From: Moniliophthora roreri
Taxonomy: Eukaryota > Basidiomycota > Agaricomycetes > Agaricales > Marasmiaceae
Assembly: GCA_001466705.2 (NCBI GenBank)
Contig: LATX02000210.1
Span: forward strand, 310,001 to 374,000
Length of the DNA: 64,000 nt
Direction of reading: 5' to 3'
The position numbers and the translations under genes were made by a program. Below the pieces are notes generated by a model. It made no database searches and was not told the origin of the DNA. It saw only the letters and a program-made list of their open reading frames with translations. This document shows positions 47,479 to 59,700 of this stretch, in pieces (position 1 is the stretch's first letter; every line of letters starts with the position of its first letter).

Positions 47479-47872
47479 TCAAGAACGCCTGTTCAACTCT
47501 GCCTGTCTGGCTTGGAGCTCATCTCGGCCCTACATGGTCAAACGCATCAGCCTCCCTGTCACGTCCAGAGGCAATACTGGCACTCACTGCAGGCTGCTCC
47601 AAGTTATTCCTAATCTCCTGACTCGGGATATGAGGTCCACGGGCATGATGCGCAGCGGCAGCGCCGTAGTCCTGGAAGTTGGTGTTAGTATTTTCGGGGT
47701 CGTTGGGCTTCTTGCGCGTGGTTAGTAAAGAGATGGCCTGATGGATAGGAAGAGGACACACATTAGGATGAGGCTGGATGGAGTAGATAGGCTCTGGGTT
47801 GGCGTTGTTCTGACCAGAGCCCGAGTGGTCGTTGGAGACTTTATCTTTGATTTTGTTGATGAGGTTGGACAT
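47479..47872 (-). CDS. small hydrophilic protein, paralog B
   Basis: Three exons. ATG 47872 gives MSNLINKIKDKVSNDHSGSG and PEPIYSIQPHPN. After intron 1 comes KPNDPENTNTNFQDYGAAAA with HHARGPHIPSQEIRNNLEQP. After intron 2 comes GRDELQARQAELNRRS, ending 47479-47481. The introns interrupt at the same places as in paralog A (45770-46140) and the ends of the protein are the most similar parts. About 95 residues, soluble, function unknown. Confidence 0.75.
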
Positions 47873-48185
47873 GTTGTTTGCAAATGGGTAGTGAGTATTA
47901 GTAAGGTTTGGAAGAAGTAAGGGACCCTTTATAAATGGCGAACTGGAGGCGATGACGTTGCTGCGCCCCGCAGTGGCAGATGGACGTTACAGTTGGAGCT
48001 CCAGTCGAATTGTGGCGCAGGACCCCTTATGAGCCTCAAGTGATGTCAGTAGTGTATCTGCTGATGGATTCCTGTTACACAGATGCCTCGATCCCCGGAA
48101 CGAACATAGTGGTTGGCCAAGCGACCATCTACCAATAAATCAGGCAAGAAAGGTATTCCATATCAAGGCTCCCAGCACTCTGATC
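47873..48185. other. promoter region of paralog B and NEO1 3' region
   Basis: 313 bp with the TATA and TGACGT words noted separately and the 3' flank of the P4-ATPase gene. No gene. Confidence 0.5.
47928..47958 (-). promoter_or_regulatory. TATA box and TGACGT element of paralog B
   Basis: TTTATAAA at 47928-47935, about 60 bp before the ATG, and TGACGT at 47953-47958, about 80 bp before it. Confidence 0.5.
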
Positions 48186-51100
48186 CTACGATAATTTACT
48201 ACTCGCTGCGGGCGCGACTCTACTTCTCACCAGCTTCACAATCCATAATGGTAATGCACTAATCGCCACTATGACCGCCACCTTCCATGCGTAGCCCCAT
48301 GTGAATACAAAATTCAAATCTAAAATGACATGCGTCATTGTCAGAAGGAAGAAATAAAAGGTCAAGAGGAAGAGGAGAAAACTCACCGAAATACTCTGGT
48401 AAGAACGCTATACTGATGACGTATAAACAAAGAGTAACAATTTCGGATATGACCATGTATGTGTGCCTGTCGGCTTCCAGTTAGCAGTGTACGAGGAAAG
48501 GAAAAAGAATTATGGGTATCATACCATGTTGTGATCCCCAACGCGACCATAATCAACTCGTTCAAGATCAGCGCCGTGAACGATATCGATACGATATGCA
48601 AGAACTCGTTCTCAAAGAGAACAAGTGACATGATCATAATCGCAGACCCTGCGCCCCAACGCGATTAACCACTGTCGCGTCCCAAGAGGTAGATGCTCAC
48701 CTTGATAGACACTAATCATCAACCACTCAAAGAACGTCTTGTAACTCAATGCCCGTCCCTTTGTCAACTCCTTGTAGAGCTCCGGATACACCAATGCCAC
48801 CTCCACGCTCACATCCCTATCCAAAACCAAGCTGAACACAGGAGCCATCGTATACAGCGTTGCATATCCCACCATTAACCACCCCTGATACAATGCAATC
48901 GGCGCAAAATAGAATATCGAAGAGAAAACCGCCTGCATGATGGAGATGATAAGTCCACGATGGATAACGAACTGCGCGAGATTTGCTGAACGGCGGTACG
49001 AGTTGCGGCCATGCCATAAGAGGAGTTTGCTTAGATGGTGGAATTGGGTGAGACTAAAGTCTGCTGCCAAGGATGCTTGTTTCCCTTCTTTGCCTACGAT
49101 GCCGACTCCTACAAGCCAAAATTAGAAAAGTCAGCTAACTGTTCAGAAAAAAGGGGAGAGGTACGTACCGACATCCGCTGCTTGAATCATACTGACATCA
49201 TTGCCTCCGTCCCCGATACAACAGACCCTCTTCCTCCCTTTCGTATGCTTCCGAATCAACCTTGCCACATCCGCCTTTTGTGTCGGTGAACACCTGCAGG
49301 CGACAACCGCACTCAGCTTGGTAGCAATTTCGATAAACTCGTTCTTGAAAAGTGTCAAGCAGAGCTGTAACGACTCTCCGTCCACGACAAGACAACAGTC
49401 TAGTTTGTTTTGTAGGAACTCGAGTTCGTGACGGACTTCTTCACCGGTTTTTACTGTGAACAGTTGCCGTCAATCAAAAGAATTAAGTGTAAAGATCAAA
49501 ATAAAAAGCAACGGACGTTTGGTCACTTCATGAATATATTGCCCCCTCGCCACCAACTTTGTACTGATCGCAATACACCTTGCAGTCTCCACCTTATCCC
49601 CCGTCAACATCCAAATCTTCACCCCTGCATTCCGCAGCAACTCGAGTGTACCCTTGACATCTTCCTGCAATTTATCCTCGACCCCAGTTAACCCCAAAAG
49701 CTCCAAATCATGCTCCAAAAATTCTGTTACCACACGCGCCATCTGTTCATTCCTCGTTCCATCAGTCTGAATCGAAGCTTGATGATACGCCGCCTTAAAC
49801 TCCTCATACAGCTGTGCAGAAAGACGCTTTCTCGCAACAACGAGCGTACGCAACCCTTCTCTCGCCATATTCCCGCATTCCTCTTCGAGCCAGTCGTTTC
49901 GCTGTACAATCTTTGCCATGACAACGTCTGCGCCCTTTTGCAAGAATTGGATTTCTCCGGAGGAAGAGTCACGAACGATGATACCCATACGTTTGGATTC
50001 GGATGTAAATGGGAATATGTCAAGGATTTCGTAGTTTAGGCTTTCACCGGTGGGTATTTGAAGAGTAAGGGAGGTACGGTCTCGGAATGTCAGGGTTAGG
50101 CCGACAGATGAAGTCCACTGGACGATGGCGACTTCGTCTGGGGAGGAGGCTTGGTAGGTTACGCTGCTGTCGTCGTTTGTTACTGGGGTTACCTGTCAAT
50201 GAAAACGTGAAAATGTGAGTCAAGGGCGAAGCAGGAAGAACGTACGTTATGGCATAAAGCAAGACTGAGCACGACGTCTCTGACACGGGAAGACATGTCT
50301 CGTCGGCCTCTTGCACCGTGGGGCATTGATACTGACTGAGACTTGTGGTGGCCTGAACATACCGCAGTGAGTACGCATAAGCGTGTTCGTAAGACAGTAA
50401 ATTCACCATTGCTTCCAAGTCCAAACGCCACTTCTAATTGTCTTTTGACCTCATCCATAGAATCATACCCGTAACTCATCGTACCCATGTGCAGTCTACG
50501 CATTTCCATCTCTAAAGTAATAGCATCGTCAGCTCTTATCCATCGTATAAATCAGCCACACCCACCATTCTGCGTCAGCGTACCCGTCTTATCACTCAAC
50601 AGATACTCTATCCGCCCTAGTTCTTCAGGTAGTGTAGAGGTCCGAACAATAGTATCGGGTATTTCGGGGTCGTTCATAATCCCTTGTGCGTATACAGTCT
50701 TGCCCATATCTAGGTTGACCCGAAGACTGTGAGGAGACACGAGTGAGATTGGATCACGTCAAAGAAAACAGCAACTTACCTTATCGGAATAATACTTGAA
50801 AACAAAATCAAGAACCTGAACATATAGATATACCATAACCCACGGAACCCATTTAGAGCGACCAGTACCAGCGACAAAGCAAAAGTGACTGCGCAAAGGA
50901 TCTGTCCGCCTTGAGTTTTACCATCGCGGAAAAAAGGGGAAAGGTCGACGCAGCGCAGACACACCTTGGCCAAATTATTGATCTCCAAATCCAACAAACC
51001 CACTTTTGTCTCTGGATGACTCGTATTCATCACCGCCCTCGTCTCCGGACCCGTATACACAACCAAACCAACAGCTGAGCCCGCAGCCAACACCGTATTC

Positions 51101-52301
51101 GCCCAAAGTGCATTCTCCGCTGTCAGCGGGGAAACCGTTGGGATATTCTGCATCGGTATACCCTGTGCGTTCGTTGGAGACGTAGTTATAGGAGTGTTCA
51201 ATGTGAACGTCCCAATAAACGTATGAATATCTTTTGTAGGTGCGTCGGCGTAAATCTCCGCATCGAGTCGTACAAGGTCGCTTTCTTCCATCTTTTGCGT
51301 TTCCGGGACAGCAACACGGAGTTTCCAGTCTGTTTCACCATCTAGTTGGTCTGTTCGGATGAAGCATGTTCCAGATGAATCCGATGTTTTGAGAAGGACT
51401 AAGTCGGCAGGTACACGTTGGTTCTTCTCTAGTCGAATAAGATGGCCAACGCGTAATGAGGAAGACGGTATGGCGCGTGTATTGGCGTGGGTGTCTAGGT
51501 AAGAATGGTCTTGGCTAAGTAGGGCTGACGAAGATTCCGAGTTATGGTTGGAGGTAGTTGACGAAGGGAGTTCGAGAACGAGGTATTTCTGTGAGTTGGC
51601 TTCTCGATCTCGAAGGTAGCGCTTGTAGTCGTCATAGGCTTCTTTGCCCATCGTTACGAAAAGTACGAATGCGAGGGGTGCGATGTAGGTTGCGATGAAG
51701 CCTGTCACCGAATATCTGGTCAGCTTTCGCCGAGGAAAAAAGGACAGCAAGTAGAAACGACATACCGATCTTCAACGCGGGTATAAACTGTGATAATGCA
51801 ACCAGTAGGAAATATAGATTGAAAAAAAACTTGAACTGTTCATAGAATACAATGGGTAAAAATGTGAATGCATTGTATTTCTGATTCCGGACAATGTTGG
51901 GAGGATACTTGGATTGGAATTTCTCTGAAGGTCGGAAAGGTAATGTTCGAGATTTGTCTTTCTGTTTCTTACCGGGAGTTCTGAGGACCTGAAGCGGAAA
52001 TCGAATTAGCTTGCTGGTTTGATGACGACGGGACACGTACTGCGGGCGTAGGTTCTGGTTCAGGCTCCTGCATTCTGTCCTCTTCTGCAAGTAATCCAGC
52101 TTCTTCATCCGCTTCAGGATCATCTACATATCTCACTGCCCTCCTCCCAAACATATTCCTCCGAGATGAAGAAGCAACAGCAGCCTTCGTTGCTGCTGAC
52201 CGCGCCGTGTTCATGGTTCTTGGCTCGCCAGCTTCGGCTTCGGTATCTGGGATAGGTTCGTATTTGTTGCGTCGTATCGAGCGCAATGGAATATCTGGCA
52301 T
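48186..52301 (-). CDS. NEO1: P4-type ATPase (phospholipid flippase), NEO1/ATP9 class
   Basis: Moves aminophospholipids to the cytosolic leaflet of Golgi/endosome membranes. ATG 52301 gives [20 protein letters not shown]. The NEO1-class entry follows: [40 protein letters not shown], then the P4 actuator motif [15 protein letters not shown] (DGET). The phosphorylation site is [13 protein letters not shown], the ATP region [15 protein letters not shown], the hinge [19 protein letters not shown], and [19 protein letters not shown]. It ends with the last transmembrane helices and SSKLS at 48186. More than ten introns. The frame continues upstream to a TTG at 52385, but the first ATG is used. NEO1 class needs no Cdc50 partner (family knowledge). 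Confidence 0.95.
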
Positions 52302-52570
52302 AGACTGTGGGCCGGTGGTAGTGATACTCCGCAGTGCCGGCACAGGAGTGAGCGACACACCCTTGACGATGACGGCGAGAGTCAAGTTCTAAATACGCGT
52401 CAGCATCAACTGACGCCTAAAATGGAAGGCGGATTGCACAGTAAACGAGGAACAGGGTGCTAAATTATCGGTAAAGATACTGTACGGTTCTCAAGCCCCT
52501 CTATAGCTCACTGCGGATCTAAAGCCGGCGAAGAGGATGCAAAGACTTGCTCGTCTCTGCCGGTGTCGCC

Positions 52571-53340
52571 TCATTCTTTGCTGACACCTATTTCCTGCTT
52601 CGGAGTCTCTTGCATCCCCTCCATCTTCCTCTGCATGCTTTCCCGGATTCTAGCCTCGATTAATGCAAATACATCTCTGTTAAGTATGGGGAACATCCAG
52701 GGACTGTGTAATGCTTTGAGAATTGCGTTACATGTGTCCAGGCGCGACGTTTTTCGGTTTAGAATTGTTCGTCGTTAGAACTAGACTAGTTCATGTGGAG
52801 ATGAGAGCGTGTCTACTCCGCCATCGGGCGGTGGGAGATGTTTTTTCCCTAGAATGTGGATCTGCAGGCGAAAAGCGCAACAGGTGGGGATGGTTGACCA
52901 ATTTATTGCTCGCAGCTCACAAGGCTGAATTAGATAACTCCACTCTAGATCTGTGATTACTGGGACAATAGCCTTAATGTCCGTGGCGCCCTTCATGGCC
53001 GATTCAGTTGAATCAAATTGCCTATCCAACCTTGCCCTTCCAAGTCAACGCTCCCGAAAGGGCATCGAATTCGCTGTCTCGCTGAGGTGTACGGTCAAAT
53101 TTTAGGAGTTCGCCGACGAGCTGGGTTGTCGACAGTGGACACGCAGAGAGAAGACAGGGTGTATGATGTCGGCGGCCCTGTGGGTGCGAGGATGATAGTT
53201 CAATATCCAATTATGCAAATGAGAACCAGATACGTACGTACCCAGTGCGCATCCCTCTTTGCTTCTGCAGCTAAACCATCCGCATTTCGGCCATCGAGAC
53301 GCACTCGTGCCTCGCTGAGGTATTACATTATTGAAACTCG
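52571..53340 (-). CDS. unrecognised spliced gene downstream of the calmodulin paralog
   Basis: Protein-like exons on the minus strand: EARVRLDGRNADGLAAEAKR with DAHW (near 53330-53250), then GELLKFDRTPQRDSEFDALS and ALTWKGK, joined through a 58-nt intron to AIVPVITDLEWSYLIQP. The last exon has RLDTCNAILKALHSPWMFPI, LNRDVFALIEARIRESMQRK and QEIGVSKE with TGA 52571. The start and two joins are unresolved. Family not recognised. Its 5' end would lie within about 60 bp of the calmodulin paralog's stop. Confidence 0.4.
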
Positions 53341-53400
53341 AGATAAAAACAGATGCATGCAGTAAATATAGCCAGTAATTATGTTTACCATCCGAAATCC

Positions 53401-54292
53401 TCATCCAAGCATCATCTAGAATAGCTGTCAACATGCAACTCAAGGCGGAATACACGAGAAAAAGACTTGCCCTGACGAATTCTACAAGCTAGTGTATTCG
53501 TTAGCTGCCCTCATCGACATAGAGTCGGAACTTACCTTGATAACTAATGGTCCCATCTCCATCAACGTCTGCTTCCTTGATCATGGCATCAATTTCCTTG
53601 TCGCTGAGCCGTTCGCCTAGATTCACGGTCAGTAACTCTTCAAATCAAAGATTCAGAAGGAACGTACCCAAACTCTCCATAACAGTTCTCAGCTCTTGCG
53701 CACTAATCGTCCCATTCCCATCCTTATCAAACACCTTGAATGCCTGTCTGATCTCTTCTTCACTATCGGCATGATGGATCTTGGTAGCCATCATGCTCAG
53801 AAATTCGGGAAAGTCGATGGTACCATCGCCATCGGCGTCCACCTCGTTGATCATATCTTGCAACTCGGACTCTGAGGGGTTTTGGCCTAGACTGCGCATG
53901 ACGGTGCCTAGTTCGGAGGTAGTGATGGTGCCGTCGCCATCTGGGCGAGAGAACGAAGTTCGTAGTACGGAGATAGGTTGGAAGCGGCATTGAATTGATC
54001 GTCCATGAGCTTCGTGAGCGGAGTTACAAGGGAATTCACCCACCTTTATCAAACAATGCGAAAGCTTCCTTGAACTCTACGTCGAATCGATCAGCCGGAT
54101 TCCACAGCACGAATCAGAAAATGCACACCGTTAATTTGTTCTATCACCGTCGTCCAACCCGGTCAGATTATCGTTCTCTATCACCAGAAAACTCGTAAGG
54201 CTCACCGTCAGACTGCAAATGCCGAAATTCATTAGCTCTACTCATGGAGAAAAACAAAAGGGACAAGAAGGACGCACGAGTTGATCAGACAT
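53401..54292 (-). CDS. calmodulin paralog (divergent)
   Basis: Four EF-hand calcium sensor. Coding exon 1 is 15 nt (MSDQL, 54278-54292), exon 2 is 7 nt (54206-54212) and exon 3 is 12 nt (54129-54140); together they give SDEQIN before [11 protein letters not shown]. The hands are [36 protein letters not shown] and [12 protein letters not shown], all with intact ligands. The linker [18 protein letters not shown] and the block [20 protein letters not shown] differ from canonical calmodulin. The last intron seems to be GC-AG and leads to MMLG with TGA 53401, parallel to MMLSK of the neighbour. About 147 residues. It arose by tandem duplication and probably serves a special set of targets (inference). 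Confidence 0.9.
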
Positions 54293-54763
54293 GGTGATAG
54301 TAGTGGTGGTACTGGAACAGGGCGCAAGACAGGGTCAGAAATAGACCGACACGTCAACACTGGAGACGTACCTACTGCGCGTTGATGTGGGCGCTTTGCA
54401 AAGCTCGTTGCCTGCCCCATAACCCCTCTACCCAGATATACGTTTCCCACGAGAAACGCTGATGAACTTCGATAACACTAGCGAGCGGCGAGCGCTCAAG
54501 ATAGATGAGTGTCAATGACTGAGGATGACATGGTGTGGTGGGCGCACCGCACAGGGGGATCCAGCTGGTAAGAAGGAAAGAGCAGTTCAACAGCTTTTGC
54601 GTCCAGCTGGCAGGGGAAAGCTGTACAGCCCTTTTACCTTTTCCGCCAAGGCGATATGATCCATTCGGAATAATATCGAGCGTTTATATTTACTACACTA
54701 CTACCGCGCTGCTACCGCAAAGTTCCATCCAATAGAAACGAAAACATAGATCAATTCGCAAGT

Positions 54764-55631
<868 letters not shown>

Positions 55632-55831
55632 ATGGTGGTTGTAGTTGTTGATGTGGTGGTAGCGAGGGATCGCGAATGTATTCAGTTAGGTTGAGAATCT
55701 CGGCAATCTCCGGCTGAGCGCCACTTAACACAGCACCTGCGCTTCGAACCAGGCCTTGAACTATGAAGAATTATTTCCATCCTGTGATAGATACAATACT
55801 ACTAAAGTACAAGAGTGCATCAGACATCAGT

Positions 55832-56390
55832 CTACTGTCCAATGTGCTTGACACCGTGGCCTGCCTCTCCCGTTCTCTGCTTCTCCGCAGCATTAGTACC
55901 CTCTGGGGCGACCGTCGCAGCCTTGTGCTTTGCATCCTTCTCCTCAGGGGTTGCAAAGGGGTCTGATTTGTCCTTCGTAAAGTAAGATCAGTATCTCATA
56001 ATCTAATCGGGAAAAAGTAAAAATCAAAATACACTTACATCCTCCTCAGCCTCCCTTCTCTTTAACTCTCCCGTCCTTCTATCCTTCCCTTGTTGCTTGA
56101 GCTCCGTGTTACCAGTGAGGGTACCCTTGAGCTCTTCTTTAACACCGGTCATCTTGTCGCTAAAAGTCTACATCATTTATTACGCATTAGCTGACTTTAC
56201 ATTGCTGATGCCATGTACTCACAGGTCCAGGGTGGTAATTTGGTCCATACCCAGTGGCGCCAGCGTGTCGCTGAGGAGGGTAGGCTTCAACATTTCCACC
56301 ACTACCGGTAGAGGAAATGTTTGGAGTGGTTCCGGGCTCAGGGGCAGCGCGAACAGCGGAGGGATGAACTGGGTCTTGAGATGCAACCAT
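55832..56390 (-). CDS. CsbD-like protein (Hmp1-type mismatch/cruciform DNA recognition)
   Basis: ATG 56390 gives MVASQDPVHPSAVRAAPEPG and a Gly/Pro/Tyr-rich stretch ending NYHPGP. After an intron comes the CsbD-like repeat TFSDKMTGVKEELKGTLTGN, ELKQQGKDRRTGELKRREAE. The last exon is DKSDPFATPEEKDAKHKAAT with GEAGHGVKHIGQ, TAG 55832-55834. KxxGxxKExxGxxTGNxELxxxGxxxxxxGxxxxxE is the CsbD signature. In basidiomycetes such proteins are named after Ustilago Hmp1, which binds mismatched or cruciform DNA, but many are simply small stress proteins. About 145 residues. Confidence 0.8.
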
Positions 56391-56794
56391 GATAGCAATA
56401 TTGTGGGTAGTAGTAGATTTCTGAACCAGCTCTTACATTTCCGAGCCTCTTTTATACGCTCAAACTGATCCTAGTGGTGCGAATGACGCAAAATGTGGGA
56501 GTAGGGCGCATCCAGAGTCTATTCCGGGAAGCGTTCAATGACGTCAGGCGCAGCACAAAGTCGAAGGGTATAAATTCTATACGCTAGCTATACTATGCCT
56601 TGTGCGCCGTGTCCGTATCATAGGAGCAAAGAAAAAAGAGCAGAAAACACCGGGTTAACAGAAATTTACAGCCGAAACTAAAGGTAAAAAGACCACAACA
56701 TATAAATAATCACCAACTAGCTAGTCATGAATCAAAGGAATGTCGCTGTAGAATGTAAGGTCATCATAGAAGAGAGGTGCTGGATTCTATTTCC
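56391..56794. other. promoter region of the CsbD-like gene and 3' region of the kinase
   Basis: Contains the TATA/CRE block reported separately; the rest is the 3' flank of the kinase gene. No gene. Confidence 0.5.
56450..56546 (-). promoter_or_regulatory. TATA box and CRE (TGACGTCA) of the CsbD-like gene
   Basis: GTATAAAA box at 56450-56457 in gene sense, about 60 bp before the ATG; a TGACGCA half-site at 56484-56490; and a full palindromic TGACGTCA at 56539-56546, the ATF/CREB binding sequence. Confidence 0.55.
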
Positions 56795-59700
56795 CTACTC
56801 CTCTTCCTCATCCTCGTCTTCCTCCTGTATAGCTTGCTTGAACGCAGGCCCCGAACGTCCTGCGGGGAGCTGCCGTCTTCCGCCTCTCAGCTCGGGCTCG
56901 TAGCCACCATCTGCACTAGGAACAGGCGAAACCCTATCCATAGTAGAATGGCCAACCTTCTGCCTCATTGATGTCGACCCAGGACCGCTCTCTTTCCCAG
57001 CGCGCTTATTATTCCGATTCGCTCTCCTACTCGGCGGAGCTTCCAACGCTATATTCGTCGACTCAAACAACGCATTCCCATTCTTCCCTTTATTCGGGGC
57101 TGACGACCCGCCATTTTTCGCCACCGCCGCCGCCGAAAGTGCCAAAGTTATCTGCCCTAGGCCACCCGCATACGGCATATCATCGTCATCTTCATCCACC
57201 CAATCACTCTCATCGCCTAGATTTAAACTCTGTCTCCCAGCACCCGAAAACACGTCTCGTATAGATGAACCTTCTGCAGGCGAAACCGCTAATACCTCCA
57301 CTGGTAGATGGGCTGTACGTGTCTGCCACCCAGGAGGCTCGAGACCCCATGACTTTTTCCAACTCGATTTGCCTATTGAGTTGTACCCATTCAGTGGGCT
57401 CCCGAACGGACCTTGTCGTCTGTGTGCCACAAATGTCGCTGCGTTTTCTCTGTTGCCTCTTCGTGGCGTACTCATGTCGTCGGATGATCTTCGAGCCTTG
57501 TATGGAGATGATGTTCGCTGTGGTCCCTCATAGTCGGAGAATTCAATGAAAGATGTCGGCCGTGAAGATGCAGGAGAATGATGCACTGAGGATGTGGTCG
57601 AATTGGATCTGCCATGTTGCAGTTTCGGGCCTTGCCTGATAACTCTTGTTGTTGATGACGATCCTGAACCACCGCGTCTGTGATACCTCATAGGTGACGC
57701 TGCTCTGTTGAGCGACTGCGATCTTGTCAATGAACCGGTAGAACTCGCGGACGGACTCTTTCTGTGCCTAGGTTGCATCGAGAAGCTCCGTATGCTTGAA
57801 GGTCTCGAGCTGAAGTCTCCCTTCTCAGAATTGGGAGTTTGATTCCCAAATGATCTTCGGGGGACCGAAGGCGATTCAGAGAGTATCATTATTTGTTGGA
57901 CAGACGTCACAGACGACCTCCGAGAGTTGACACTGCTGGATCTCCTGGAAGACACAGAAGGCCGATGAGCACGCCTATTGGTTCCTCGAACAGTACCAGT
58001 CCCGGATCGAGAACCAGAACCACTGGTTCGTCGCTTGGGTGTAGCATCAGAGTTGGCGCCAGTGCCTCTACCACCTCCAACAACTCGACTAACACCGAAT
58101 CGAGAATCTTTCTTCCCGGAGCCATCGTTGTTGCCATTATCCTTCCTCTTCGCTTTCCGTTCCTCTTGGAACCACGTCCTGAACGCCGACAACAGATTGG
58201 CTCGGTTTCGACCGCCTGAACTCCCTGATCCAGTGGAGCCTTTGTTATTCTCACCCAGGTTGGGTTGTGAAATGGATGTAAATAGGTCACCACCAACTTG
58301 TCCGCCAGGTGAATTAGCAGGCGTCGGTGCTGTACGTTTCACGTAATGCGATTTGTGGGCATGAGTCTGCGGTTGCGAATGAATGCTCTGCACCAACGAG
58401 TCGTTGGATTCAGCCAGAATCCAGGGCGACATCGTATGTTGGGCATTAGGCTGAGGATTTTCCAATGGCGGCGGAGTCGTCGTTCCCTTCGAAGCCCTCA
58501 GCGGTGGCGATTTGGTGAGCTTATTGTGTCCAGAAGATGAACTTCCATGAGACGATCGTGGTGGTGGGCTTATTAGGTCTTCTCCTTTCCTCTCCTTCTC
58601 CCTCTCCCTCTCCCTCTCCCTCTCCTTCTCCTTCTCCTTTTCCACGGAAACCTTTTCCCTTTCGGCTTCCCTGGACTTCTCCCGTTCCCGTTCTTTATCT
58701 TTCTCTTCTTTGACGGCTTCAGTAGACCTCTTCCGCACAAGACCCGCGGCTTCAAGTGCCGTAGTCGCTCGCTGCATAATACTAACGCTCCCCGCGCGGT
58801 TCTTCCTTCCTTTCCCGCCACCGCTAGCTCCATTGCTGCTTGCAACACTAAAACCACTACCACTGCCTCCCGGTGTACTGGGATGCGAACGCGATTCGAT
58901 TCCGGAAGGCGTAAGCATGGGTGAATTGGCTCGTCTTTGTTGGCTTGGTGGTGTTGTAGCTCGGGGAGGCGGGAAGGTTGGCGTTGGAGGAACGAAGGCG
59001 AGTACGGGTGCTGATCCACTTGATACTAGGTTTAGCGGCAACGGCGACGTGGAACATGAAGATGAGGGGTCGGTCTGTACACCTGCATTGTGCATTCGCC
59101 TATGTCGGTGTTTATGATGATGGTGACGGTGCTTCGACTCTTCTCCCTTCTCTTTCCCCTTCTCTTTGTTCTTCTCTTTGTCCTTCTCTCCCTCCTTCTC
59201 CTTGCCCTTGCCCTTATCTTTGTTTTTGTTCTCCGCCAACGAGCTTGACGAATTTGAAGACTGTCTTATGTAGGCATCAACCACCGAATCTTCGCTATCT
59301 GCTCCCATTAACGAGGTATCACCACCAGTCAACATTTTCTTCTCTGCTTTCCGCTTCAACATCCACCACACAGCACCAGCAGCATCACAAGCATCATTCA
59401 AAACACTATACACAATCTGTCCCAAATCAAACCCGAGCGCGTTCATGATATTTAGCAGTTCCCTTTCCAGGGGCGTCGAAAAAATGATGGGCGCGGGTGT
59501 GTTCAGAAGAGAGGAAAAGTCCATGTCGCGGTCACGTTGGTTCGAGCTGGGAAGATTTGGATGAGTGTTATTATAGGCATTATCTTTGTTTTCTGGTTGG
59601 TTAGGGCCCGGATTAGGTTTGGGATTGGCGTTTGAATGGTCGTAATCGTGATCTGGGTCTGACATGGTGGAAGAGACTGAACGACGCTTGGTGCGTGCTG

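Noticed and set aside
53102..53455. Frame continuing the calmodulin paralog past EFVR as a long C-terminal extension
   Set aside because: A GC-AG intron restores the calmodulin-type MMLG ending, matching the neighbour gene.
55735..55770. TTCGAA-containing stretch resembling a tRNA T-arm
   Set aside because: Stem pairing and the other tRNA arms are missing.
58846..59448. Plus-strand frames opposite the kinase tail
   Set aside because: Antisense shadows of the 3.2-kb coding exon with biased composition.
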